From assembly GCA_019635585.1 (NCBI GenBank), contig JAHBZE010000002.1, positions 62,001 to 126,000 of the forward strand: DNA of 64,000 nucleotides. Direction: 5' to 3'. The notes beneath the pieces are model-generated. The model was given only the letters and a program-made list of their open reading frames with translations, did not search any database and was not told where the DNA came from. The position numbers and the translations under genes are program-made. Source of the stretch: Xanthobacteraceae bacterium (GTDB lineage: Bacteria > Pseudomonadota > Alphaproteobacteria > Rhizobiales > Xanthobacteraceae). Positions 40,622 through 49,406 of this stretch are shown here, piece by piece (the first letter of the stretch is position 1; each line of letters opens with the position of its first letter).

Positions 40622-41631
40622 CGGATCGGCGGCGCGTACTGGATGCCGCCGGTGCTCCAGAGCTGGTTGAGCCCGCGCGGGATCATCACCTTCGACTTCA
40701 TGCCGATATTGCGCTCGTACACGTCGCCATAGCTGCCGACGTGGCGCACGATGCGCACGACCCAGTCGCGCGTTAGCCCAAGCTTTTCGCCGTAATCGCC
40801 GTCGCGGCCCAAGAGCCGCTTTAGATCCGCCTTCTCGGATTTCAGTGCGTCGTCGAGCTTCGCGGTATGTACGCCGAGTTCGTCGGCGTTCAGCATCGCG
40901 AAGTGAACCCACTTGACGATATTGAACCACTGTTCGTCGCCCTGGCGCACCACCGGCCCGAGCGGCTCCTTTGAAATCACGTCGGCCAGAATGGTGTGGC
41001 TCATTGCATTCGGAAGCTCGAGCCGCAGCGCATAGAGCTGCGAAACGTCCGCCGAGATGACTTCGCACTTCCCGGACTCGTAAGCCTTCACGAGTTCGCC
41101 GACATTCGGCAGCTTCACGATCTCGAAGCGCATGCCGTTCTGGTTGAAGTAGTCGGTTAGATTGAGTTCGGTCGTCGTGCCTTCCTGCACGCAGATCTTC
41201 ACGTTCGAAAGATCCATCGACGTCATCAGGTTCTGCCGCTTCTTCAGCATGAAGCCCTGACCGTCATAATAAGTGACGCCGGCGAAGGTGATCCCTTCGG
41301 CCTCGCGGCCGAGCGTCCAGGTCGAATTGCGCGAGAGAATGTCGATCTTACCGGCCTTCAACGCGTCGAAACGCTCGGCGGCGTTGAGCGGCACATAGGT
41401 CACTTTCTTCGGATCGTCGAAGATTGCCGCCGCGAGCGCGCGGCAAAAATCGACATCGAAGCCCGACCAGTTGCCCTTGCCGTCGTCCTGCGAAAATCCC
41501 GGCAGTCCCTGGCTGACGCCGCAGACGAGCGATCCACGGTCTTTCACAGCCTTGAGCGTCTGTGCGTTCGCCACCGTCACCGCGCCAAGCAACGCGAGCG
41601 TCGCGCAGAGTGCCGTTTTCATTTTCAACAT
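40618..41631 (-). CDS. General amino-acid ABC transporter periplasmic binding protein (AapJ/BztA type)
   Basis: 337 residues with a signal peptide (about 1-23, ending V-A-N-A-Q). The mature part opens L-K-A-V-K-D-R-G-S-L-V-C-G-V-S-Q-G-L-P-G-F, typical of the polar amino acid family 3 binding proteins, with N-W-S-G-F-D-V-D-F-C-R-A-L-A-A-A and R-N-S-T-W-T-L-G-R-E. These match the AapJ/BztA branch that serves broad L-amino-acid uptake. GAGGAG lies eight bases before the ATG. No permease or ATPase genes are adjacent, so it is an orphan binding protein or its partners are elsewhere. Confidence 0.9.
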   Translation of the reverse strand: MLKMKTALCATLALLGAVTVANAQTLKAVKDRGSLVCGVSQGLPGFSQDDGKGNWSGFDVDFCRALAAAIFDDPKKVTYVPLNAAERFDALKAGKIDILSRNSTWTLGREAEGITFAGVTYYDGQGFMLKKRQNLMTSMDLSNVKICVQEGTTTELNLTDYFNQNGMRFEIVKLPNVGELVKAYESGKCEVISADVSQLYALRLELPNAMSHTILADVISKEPLGPVVRQGDEQWFNIVKWVHFAMLNADELGVHTAKLDDALKSEKADLKRLLGRDGDYGEKLGLTRDWVVRIVRHVGSYGDVYERNIGMKSKVMIPRGLNQLWSTGGIQYAPPIR

Positions 41632-41650
41632 CGCTATCTCTCCTCGCGCT

Positions 41651-42268
41651 TCACATCGTCGGCGCGTGCTTGACGATCACGCGCGTGCCGATCGGCACGC
41701 GATCGAACAGATCGATCACGTCGTTATTGACCATGCGGAAACATCCCGACGAGACCGCATGACCGATGGTGTGCGGCTGGTTGGTGCCGTGGATGCGGTA
41801 GATCGTGGTGCCGATGTAGAGCGCGCGCGCGCCGAGCGGATTGCCCGGTCCGCCGGCCATGAAGCGCGGCAAATAAGGCTGGCGCTCGATCATCTCCGGC
41901 GGCGGACGCCAGTCCGGCCACTCCGCCTTGCGGGTGATCTTGTGAAGTCCCTGCCAGGTAAAGCCGTCGCGGCCGACGCCCACGCCGTAGCGCAGCGCTC
42001 GGTTATTCCCCATCACGAGATAAAGATAGCGTTCGCTGGTGTGGATGATGATGGTGCCCGGCTCTTCGTTGGTCCGAAAAAAAACCACCTGCTTTTGGAA
42101 CTGGGGTGCGGCTTCCTGCTGTTCTGGGACGACGCCCGGCGTCTCCACGTCCGGCAATTCATCCTGTGCATAAACCACCGATGGGCCGCGTGGCTGGGAA
42201 GTAGCGGGAATCGCCGCCAGCGTCAGAAAAAGCGCCGCCAGACCGGCAGCACGCCAACCCGTTCGCAT
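41651..42268 (-). CDS. L,D-transpeptidase (YkuD domain)
   Basis: 205 residues with a signal peptide (about 1-25). The catalytic YkuD signature is clear: H160-G-T-N, then I-G-H-A-V-S-S-G-C176-F-R-M-x-N-x-D, with Cys176 as nucleophile and the usual D-L-F-D-R-V-P-I-G-T-R-V end. It cross-links peptidoglycan by 3-3 bonds or anchors proteins to the wall in the periplasm. It lies 19 bases upstream of the amino-acid binding protein gene on the same strand. Several such genes are usual in Rhizobiales. Confidence 0.94.
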   Translation of the reverse strand: MRTGWRAAGLAALFLTLAAIPATSQPRGPSVVYAQDELPDVETPGVVPEQQEAAPQFQKQVVFFRTNEEPGTIIIHTSERYLYLVMGNNRALRYGVGVGRDGFTWQGLHKITRKAEWPDWRPPPEMIERQPYLPRFMAGGPGNPLGARALYIGTTIYRIHGTNQPHTIGHAVSSGCFRMVNNDVIDLFDRVPIGTRVIVKHAPTM

Positions 42269-42383
42269 GAATCACACCCCGCATTTCGCCGGAACCCGGC
42301 ACCTTCCGGAGTAACGGAACATGCTTCCCGGCGACGGTAAAGTCTGCCGGAATTCACATTATTTTCAATGAATTGGATGGAAA

Positions 42384-42460
<77 letters not shown>

Positions 42461-42637
42461 AAAGGGAGAGAGGCCGGGATAAAGACCGGCCCCCCCTTAG
42501 TCAAGGCGCTTTGCAGCTCGGGACAGTCAAAAAACCCCTGAAAATAGGGCTTTTCTCATGGCTCAAGGAGCGAGAATCATCTAAACGCCAGCAATTGCAA
42601 TGTTTCTTACGCCGCTTGATGACAAAGGAGCCCACTC

Positions 42638-42940
42638 ATGGCTGACAAGAAGCCGGCGACTGCACCGACGCATACGTTGAAGCATCTCGCGGCGCAGATC
42701 GCAGAAGACCACCAGCTCTCGAAGAAACAGGGCGAAGCGATCCTCAACGATCTCGTCACCCTCATCACGAAGCTGCTCAAGAAGGGCGACCGCGTTCGCC
42801 TGAGCGGCCTCGGCATTCTTCAGGTTCGCAAGCGTGCAGCCCGCATGGGCCGCAACCCTGCGACCGGCGAGCAGATCCAGATCAAGGCGTCCAAGAAGGT
42901 CGCCTTCCGCGCCGCCAAGGAATTGAAAGAAGCGATCTAA
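42638..42940 (+). CDS. HU-family DNA-binding protein, divergent rhizobial type
   Basis: 100-residue histone-like protein. Residues 1-10 are an extra basic, proline-containing tail before T-L-K-H-L-A-A-Q-I-A; the core then follows HU/IHF topology with F/L-G-x-L-Q-V arm base and the DNA-contacting G-R-N-P-A-T-G-E-Q-I-Q-I-K-A segment. Its C-terminus V-A-F-R-A-A-K-E-L-K-E-A-I differs from the classical HU 1.5 kb away. AAAGGAG precedes the ATG and a strong terminator follows, so it is a single-gene unit. Confidence 0.93.
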   Translation: MADKKPATAPTHTLKHLAAQIAEDHQLSKKQGEAILNDLVTLITKLLKKGDRVRLSGLGILQVRKRAARMGRNPATGEQIQIKASKKVAFRAAKELKEAI

Positions 42941-42976
42941 GCTTCTTCGTTCTTTCGCGAACGCTTGGAGAGTTTG

Positions 42977-43015
42977 CGGCGGCGCGCTGCCAAGCGCGCC
43001 GCCGTTGTTTTTTTT
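42977..43015 (+). terminator. Intrinsic terminator of the HU-family gene
   Basis: A perfect 12-bp stem (CGGCGGCGCGCT/AGCGCGCCGCCG) with a four-base loop is followed by TTGTTTTTTTT. It lies 36 bases after the stop codon. Confidence 0.9.
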
Positions 43016-43130
43016 GCGTAGTTGCCTTGCGCGAGCGGTGCTGGCTCGCTTTCGTTCCTTGCTGAACAATCGCCGAATGAAGCCGTTGGCAAAGGACGGC
43101 TCATTCTTGTTTTCCGCACGGAGAAATAAA

Positions 43131-43697
43131 TTGGCACTCAAACTTCAGGTGATCATTGGCAGCACGCGGCCTACCCGCCGCGGCCCGATCGTGGCGAAAT
43201 GGTTCGCCGGCTTCGCGAAACAGCACGGCAAGTTCGACGTCGAACTGGTCGATATCGCCGACTTCAAGTTCCCGGTCTATGACGAGCCGAAGCATCCGGC
43301 GACCGGCCAGTACGAACACGAGCATACCAAGCGCTGGTCCGCGAAAATCAAGTCCGCCGATGCCTTCGTCTTCGTACACCCCGAATACAACTACTTCGCG
43401 CCGCCCGCGCTCGTGAACGCGCTCGACTACGTTTTCGCGGAATGGAATTACAAGCCGGCGGGCCTCGTCAGCTATGGCGGCATTTCCGGCGGCCTGCGCG
43501 CGGCGCAGGCGCTGAAGCTAATTCTCACGACGTTGAAGATGGTGCCGCTCTCCGAGGGCGTACCGGTGCCCAACTTCAACAGCATGATCGGCAAGGACGA
43601 CGTGTTCGCGCCGACCGATCCGGTCAAGGAAGGTTCGACGAAAATGCTCGACGAGCTTCTGCGCTGGGCGGAAGCGCTAAAGCCGATGCGAAAATAA
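43131..43697 (+). CDS. NADPH-dependent FMN reductase-like flavoprotein
   Basis: 188 residues from a TTG at 43131, chosen because GGAG lies seven bases upstream and the homologous region starts at once (L-K-L-Q-V-I-I-G-S-T-R-P-T-R-R-G). The flavodoxin-like fold of the NADPH_dep_FMN_red/ArsH-like family is shown by the phosphate loop G-S-T-R-P, the H-P-E-Y-N-Y-F-A-P-P-A-L-V-N-A-L-D-Y block and S-Y-G-G-I-S-G-G-L-R-A. It probably reduces FMN, quinones or similar acceptors in the cytosol. An in-frame ATG at 43077 would add 18 unlikely residues. Confidence 0.9.
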   Translation: MALKLQVIIGSTRPTRRGPIVAKWFAGFAKQHGKFDVELVDIADFKFPVYDEPKHPATGQYEHEHTKRWSAKIKSADAFVFVHPEYNYFAPPALVNALDYVFAEWNYKPAGLVSYGGISGGLRAAQALKLILTTLKMVPLSEGVPVPNFNSMIGKDDVFAPTDPVKEGSTKMLDELLRWAEALKPMRK

Positions 43698-43777
43698 CAC
43701 GAGGTCGGCGATGTGCTTCGCGCTCGTCGCCGGAACTTCCTGCCCCGCCGCACGTTGCCGACGAAAGGAGACGTTCC

Positions 43778-43999
43778 ATGAAATGGAAATTGCTTTTGTC
43801 AGGAGTTCTGATGGGCGGCTATCTCGTAACTGCCGCCTACGCCCAACAGGGTGCCCGCTCGGATATGTATTGCCGCGATATGGCGCTCGAACGTGGCTCG
43901 GTGATGGTCTGCGAAGCTTACACCTACCAGCAGTGCATGGCGTCGCGGGTTGCTGGCGAGCGCTGCTTCCTGAACCCGAAATACAGCCGCCGGCGCTAG
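43778..43999 (+). CDS. Small secreted DUF3551-type protein
   Basis: 73 residues with a signal peptide (about 1-22, ending A-A-Y-A-Q). The mature 50 residues contain four cysteines in the pattern Y-C, V-C, Q-Q-C-M-A-S and R-C-F-L-N-P-K-Y, the arrangement of DUF3551 peptides abundant in Bradyrhizobium-like genomes. GAAAGGAG lies seven bases before the ATG. Function unknown; likely periplasmic and disulphide-bonded. The frame is open far upstream but without start signals. Confidence 0.8.
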   Translation: MKWKLLLSGVLMGGYLVTAAYAQQGARSDMYCRDMALERGSVMVCEAYTYQQCMASRVAGERCFLNPKYSRRR

Positions 44000-44006
44000 A
44001 GGAGAA

Positions 44007-44082
44007 TGGTGCGCGGTGACGGGCTCGAACCGCCGACCCTCTCGGTGTAAACGAGATGCTCTACCAACTGAGCTAACCGCGC
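44007..44082 (-). tRNA. tRNA-Val (anticodon TAC)
   Basis: 76 bases including encoded CCA. The acceptor GCGCGGT pairs fully with ACCGCGC, the discriminator is A, and the anticodon loop TTTACAC reads TAC. It lies just past the DUF3551 stop on the opposite strand. Confidence 0.96.
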
Positions 44083-44139
44083 CAAATCGAGGGCCGCTGC
44101 TTACGACGCGGCGGCCTGGCTATCAACCTCGCTCGAAAA

Positions 44140-44415
44140 TCAGCGGTTGACGGCGTCTTTCAGGCCCTTGCCGGCGGAGAATTTCGGCGCCTTCGAAGCC
44201 GGTATCTGGACCGCCTCGCCGGTACGCGGATTACGTCCCTCGCGCGCCGCGCGGTTCGCGACCGTGAAGGTGCCGAAGCCGATGATTTTTACCTCGTCGC
44301 CCGCTTTCAGCGCCTTGGTGATGAGATCGAAGGTCGCCTCGACCGCGGCAGTTGCCTGAATGCGGGTCAGATTCGAGACTTCCGAAACCTGTACGATCAG
44401 ATCGTTCTTGGTCAT
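44140..44415 (-). CDS. hup: DNA-binding protein HU
   Basis: Classical 91-residue HU (M-T-K-N-D-L-I-V-Q-V), start at the ATG at 44415; the open frame upstream is leader. It has the dimerisation helices, G-F-G-T-F-T-V and the DNA-binding arm G-R-N-P-R-T-G-E-A-V-Q-I-P-A-S, then P-K-F-S-A-G-K-G-L-K-D-A-V-N. It bends and compacts DNA. It lies downstream of lon, the frequent lon-hup arrangement, but a hairpin between them suggests largely separate transcription. Confidence 0.96.
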   Translation of the reverse strand: MTKNDLIVQVSEVSNLTRIQATAAVEATFDLITKALKAGDEVKIIGFGTFTVANRAAREGRNPRTGEAVQIPASKAPKFSAGKGLKDAVNR

Positions 44416-44540
44416 ACGAATTTCCTTCCCTCTCGCCTTGCCTCGCCGGACTCCCCAATCCGGTATCGGAGCGAGGTTCCGCCTTTCGCCTTGAAATGCA
44501 AGGGCTCCGCGCAAGCCGCGAAACGATATGCACCGGTAAT

Positions 44541-44577
44541 AAAACACCGCCCGCGGCAGGTCTCCCTACCGCGGGCG
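44541..44577 (-). terminator. Intrinsic terminator after lon
   Basis: On the minus strand a 9-bp stem (CGCCCGCGG/CCGCGGGCG) extended by three more pairs past one mismatch is followed by GTGTTTTATT. It lies about 17 bases beyond the lon stop. Confidence 0.8.
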
Positions 44578-44594
44578 TTTGTATCGGGTTCAGA

Positions 44595-47030
44595 TCAGTG
44601 CGCGATGACGGACGAAGAGTCGTCTTCCGCACCCTTGACCGAAGACTTGGCGGCGGCAGCTTCAGCCGCTTCGTCCCACTCGATCGGCTCGGGCTTGCGG
44701 ACCAGCGCATGCGCGAGCACCTCGTCCATCCGCGAAACCGGCACGATCTCGAGACCGCCTTTGATCTGGTCCGAGATTTCGGTCAGATCCTTCGCGTTCT
44801 CTTCCGGGATCAGCACCTTCTTGATGCCGCCGCGGTGGGCCGCAAGGAGCTTCTCCTTGAGGCCGCCGATCGGCAGCACCCGGCCGCGCAGCGTGATCTC
44901 GCCGGTCATCGCGACATCGCGGCGGACCGGAATGCCGGTCATTACCGAGACGATAGCCGTGACCATCGCGACACCCGCCGACGGACCGTCCTTCGGGGTT
45001 GCGCCCTCGGGAACGTGAACGTGGATATCCCGCTTCTCGAATAGCGGCGGCTTGATGCCGAAATCGATAGCGCGCGAGCGGACATAAGACGCCGCCGCCG
45101 AGATCGACTCCTTCATCACGTCACGCAGGTTGCCGGTGACCGTCATCTTGCCCTTGCCGGGCATCATCAGGCCTTCGATCGTGAGCAGCTCGCCGCCGAC
45201 TTCCGTCCAGGCGAGGCCAGTCACGACACCGGTCATGTCCTCGAGTTCGGCTTCGCCGTAGCGATACTTCGGCACGCCGAGATAGCCTTCGAGATTTTCC
45301 GCAGTGACCGAGACCTTTTCCTTGTTCTCGGTGATCAGCTCCTTCACGCCCTTGCGGATAACCGTCGCAAGTTCGCGCTCGAGCGACCGCACGCCCGCTT
45401 CGCGGGTGTAACGGCGGATGACCGTCAGCAACGCATCATCCGTGATCGACCATTCCTCGGGCTTCAGGCCGTGCTTGGCCGTAACCGTCGGGATCAAGTG
45501 GCGGCGCGCGATCTCCACCTTCTCGTTTTCGGTGTAGCCCGCGATCCGGATCACTTCCATACGATCGAGCAGCGCCGGCGGGATGTTGAGCGTATTCGCC
45601 GTCGTCACGAACATCACGTTCGAGAGGTCATAATCGACCTCAAGATAGTGGTCCGCGAACGTCGAGTTCTGCTCGGGGTCGAGCACCTCAAGCAACGCCG
45701 ACGACGGATCGCCGCGGAAGTCCGCGCCCATCTTGTCGATCTCGTCGAGCAGGAAGAGCGGGTTCGACTTCTTCGCCTTGCGCATCGACTGGATGATCTT
45801 GCCGGGCATCGAGCCAATGTAGGTCCGGCGGTGACCGCGGATTTCGGCTTCGTCACGCACGCCGCCGAGCGACACGCGCACGAATTCGCGGCCGGTCGCC
45901 TTCGCGATCGACTTGCCGAGCGAGGTCTTGCCGACGCCAGGAGCGCCGACCAGACACAGGATCGGGCCGGAGAGCTTGTTCGCACGCTGCTGGACCGCAA
46001 GATACTCGACGATGCGTTCCTTGACCTTCTCGAGGCCATAGTGATCGGCATCCAGAATGTCCTGTGCGAATTTCAGATCCTTCTTGATCTTGCTCTTGTT
46101 GTTCCAGGGGATCGACAACAGCCAGTCGAGATAGTTGCGCACGACGGTCGCTTCCGCGGACATCGGCGACATCTGGCGGAGCTTCTTCAGCTCATGGTTC
46201 GCCTTGTCGCGCGCCTCCTTGGTCAGCTTGGTGCGCTTGATCTTCTCCTCGAGTTCCTGAAGTTCGTCCTTGCCGTCCTCGTCGCCGAGTTCCTTCTGGA
46301 TCGCCTTCATCTGCTCGTTGAGGTAGTACTCGCGCTGCGTCTTCTCCATCTGGCGCTTGACGCGCGTGCGGATGCGCTTCTCGACCTGCAAGACCGAGAT
46401 TTCGCTTTCCATCAACGCAAGCACCTTCTCCAGGCGCGCAGCAACGCTCGTCAGTTCAAGCACCGCCTGCTTGTCGGCGATCTTGACCGCGAGATGCGAA
46501 GCGACCGTGTCGGCGAGCTTGGCGTGGTCGTCGATCTGCGAGACGACGCCCACGACTTCCGGCGACACTTTCTTGTTCAGCTTCACGTAGTTTTCGAACT
46601 CGTTCACGACCGAGCGCGCAAGCGCCTCGACCTCGACATGCTCGCCGTCGTCGGCGGGCAGCGTGGTCGCACCGGCTTCAAAATATTCGGCACGCTCGGT
46701 GTAGTTCTCGATGTTCGCGCGCTCGACGCCCTCGACCAGCACCTTCACGGTGCCATCGGGCAGTTTCAGCAACTGGAGCACGGATGCGAGCGTGCCGACC
46801 TTGAAGATGGCGTCGGCCTTCGGCTCGTCGTCGCTCGCATTCATCTGCGTCGCGAGCAGGATATAGGTGTCGTTCTTCATCACCTCTTCGAGTGCGCGGA
46901 TGGATTTCTCGCGGCCGACGAAGAGCGGCACGATCATGTGGGGAAACACCACGATGTCGCGCAGCGGGAGAACGGGATAGTTCTGGCTCTGACCCGGAAC
47001 TAGCGGGGGACGCGGTTTCTGGGCGGTCAT
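44595..47030 (-). CDS. lon: ATP-dependent protease La (Lon)
   Basis: Cytosolic quality-control protease. The 811 residues comprise the N-terminal substrate-binding domain ([12 protein letters not shown]), a coiled region, the AAA+ module with Walker [11 protein letters not shown] and Walker [10 protein letters not shown], and the protease domain with the catalytic serine in G-P-S-A-G-V-A-M and lysine in G-L-K-E-K-L-L-A-A. It lies next to clpX and hup, as in many alphaproteobacteria. A strong terminator follows it. Confidence 0.98.
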   Translation of the reverse strand: MTAQKPRPPLVPGQSQNYPVLPLRDIVVFPHMIVPLFVGREKSIRALEEVMKNDTYILLATQMNASDDEPKADAIFKVGTLASVLQLLKLPDGTVKVLVEGVERANIENYTERAEYFEAGATTLPADDGEHVEVEALARSVVNEFENYVKLNKKVSPEVVGVVSQIDDHAKLADTVASHLAVKIADKQAVLELTSVAARLEKVLALMESEISVLQVEKRIRTRVKRQMEKTQREYYLNEQMKAIQKELGDEDGKDELQELEEKIKRTKLTKEARDKANHELKKLRQMSPMSAEATVVRNYLDWLLSIPWNNKSKIKKDLKFAQDILDADHYGLEKVKERIVEYLAVQQRANKLSGPILCLVGAPGVGKTSLGKSIAKATGREFVRVSLGGVRDEAEIRGHRRTYIGSMPGKIIQSMRKAKKSNPLFLLDEIDKMGADFRGDPSSALLEVLDPEQNSTFADHYLEVDYDLSNVMFVTTANTLNIPPALLDRMEVIRIAGYTENEKVEIARRHLIPTVTAKHGLKPEEWSITDDALLTVIRRYTREAGVRSLERELATVIRKGVKELITENKEKVSVTAENLEGYLGVPKYRYGEAELEDMTGVVTGLAWTEVGGELLTIEGLMMPGKGKMTVTGNLRDVMKESISAAASYVRSRAIDFGIKPPLFEKRDIHVHVPEGATPKDGPSAGVAMVTAIVSVMTGIPVRRDVAMTGEITLRGRVLPIGGLKEKLLAAHRGGIKKVLIPEENAKDLTEISDQIKGGLEIVPVSRMDEVLAHALVRKPEPIEWDEAAEAAAAKSSVKGAEDDSSSVIAH

Positions 47031-47285
47031 TTCGGCCCTTTCCTTATTCCGGGGATTGGGATTTTCGCCCTGAGGTCGTGAAGCGGAAGTTACGGGCGAT
47101 TCCTGCCGGAATCTTGTTCGGCATCATAGGTAGCTACGAACCATAGGGGTTCAAGTGCCTGAAAATGCAGGTTTCGGGCCATTTTCCCCGGTTTTTCGGC
47201 TGTTTTGGCTAACATCGGCCTGCCGAAAACGAACGGGGCCCGTCGCCGGGCCCCGCGCTTTGGAACTCGTCTGGACAGCGCCGGT
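47031..47285 (-). promoter_or_regulatory. lon upstream region with the clpX terminator at its far end
   Basis: 255 bases between lon and clpX. It holds the clpX terminator (47224-47255) and presumably the lon promoter. A CTTGAA (47150-47155) and CCTATG (47125-47130) resemble parts of an alphaproteobacterial heat-shock promoter, but the 19-base gap is larger than expected, so I do not assign sigma-32 control. Confidence 0.35.
47224..47255 (-). terminator. Intrinsic terminator of clpX
   Basis: A 9-bp perfect stem (CGGGGCCCG/CGGGCCCCG) with a four-base loop, followed on the minus strand by the T-rich TTCGTTTTC, lies 31 bases after the clpX stop. Confidence 0.8.
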
Positions 47286-48554
<1,269 letters not shown>

Positions 48555-48992
48555 TCCACTTCTCCGTTCCTTCGTCCTGAGCGCATCCTGCCCTCAAGGC
48601 GTTGTCCCGGTACCGATTTTGGCCCGGGGTAGTTCGAGAATCTCGCCCCACCCTGCATTGCAACAGCGAAGCACGCTACCGCTCGTATGATCAAGGTTGC
48701 GTTAACTCTAACGGGGCCGCCCTCCGCGATTCGGATATGACGATCTTACGACCCAAATCCTATCCAAGTGCTACCAGAACCGCAGACTCCGGCCCCTTGT
48801 GGACGATGCAAACAGGGTGCCGCCGCGGCTCCAGAAACGCCGGAATTGCGACGATCAGCCGCCCGCGCGGCCAATCTGCGACTTTGGTGTAACGGAAAGT
48901 TCCGCCAGAGCTTGTGATGGCGCCCGCGTGGTCTGCGGCGGCTATATGCGGTATCTTCTCAGCCGTTCAAGTAGCGAGGGAACGCTGCAGCC
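48555..48992. other. clpX/FHA divergent intergenic region, 438 bp
   Basis: I see no supported gene. It must contain the clpX promoter (minus) and the promoter of the FHA gene (plus). Short plus-strand frames here lack family features and good ribosome-binding sites. No repeat, tRNA or terminator was noticed. Confidence 0.55.
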
Positions 48993-49403
48993 ATGTCCAA
49001 CGAGACAAAGATCACGCGCCGCGGAGAGGCCAGCGGCGGAGGAGAGGCGCTGGACGATATCTCGACCCAGCTCATCCGGGACAAATCGAACCAGGTGATC
49101 GGCAAACTCACCGTGGTTGAGGGACCGGGTGCCGGGAACTCGGTCAACGTCTATTCCGGCACCAATCAGATCGGCCGCGGCAATGACATGCGGATCCAGG
49201 TCAACTTCGGCGACGACACCATCTCGCGCCAGCAGCATGCGGTCATCACCTACGACACCAAGAACCTCGAGGTTCGCGTCTATGACGGCGGCAAGCCCGG
49301 CGGCCTCTGGGTGAACGGCACCCGCGTCACCGCCGATCAGGCCGTGAAATTCGGCGACCTTATCAAGCTCGGCGAGACCACGGTGAAGCTCGAGCAGGCG
49401 TAA
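48993..49403 (+). CDS. Stand-alone FHA-domain protein
   Basis: 136 residues. The first 35 are polar and threonine/serine-containing; the rest is one forkhead-associated domain, a phosphothreonine reader, with N-Q-I-G-R-G-N (57-64), the I-S-R-Q-Q-H-A stretch (77-83) and G-G-L-W-V-N-G-T-R-V. The S-R-x-x-H spacing is one residue longer than the usual S-R-x-H. A GAGGGA lies about ten bases before the ATG. It converges on the antiporter-FHA gene, with three bases between the stops. A T-rich N-terminus suggests it may itself be phosphorylated; no kinase is nearby. Confidence 0.88.
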   Translation: MSNETKITRRGEASGGGEALDDISTQLIRDKSNQVIGKLTVVEGPGAGNSVNVYSGTNQIGRGNDMRIQVNFGDDTISRQQHAVITYDTKNLEVRVYDGGKPGGLWVNGTRVTADQAVKFGDLIKLGETTVKLEQA

Positions 49404-49406
49404 GAC

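Noticed and set aside
42581-43141. 186-codon minus-strand frame
   Set aside because: Antisense to the HU-family gene and across its terminator; no family features.
47125-47155. Heat-shock (sigma-32) promoter for lon
   Set aside because: CTTGAA and CCTATG are present, but the gap between them is longer than the alphaproteobacterial consensus I know and the -10 is incomplete. Left only as a note on the region.
48602-48892. 96-codon plus-strand frame upstream of the FHA gene
   Set aside because: Skewed, non-conserved-looking composition, no ribosome-binding site, and it would occupy the presumed clpX promoter.
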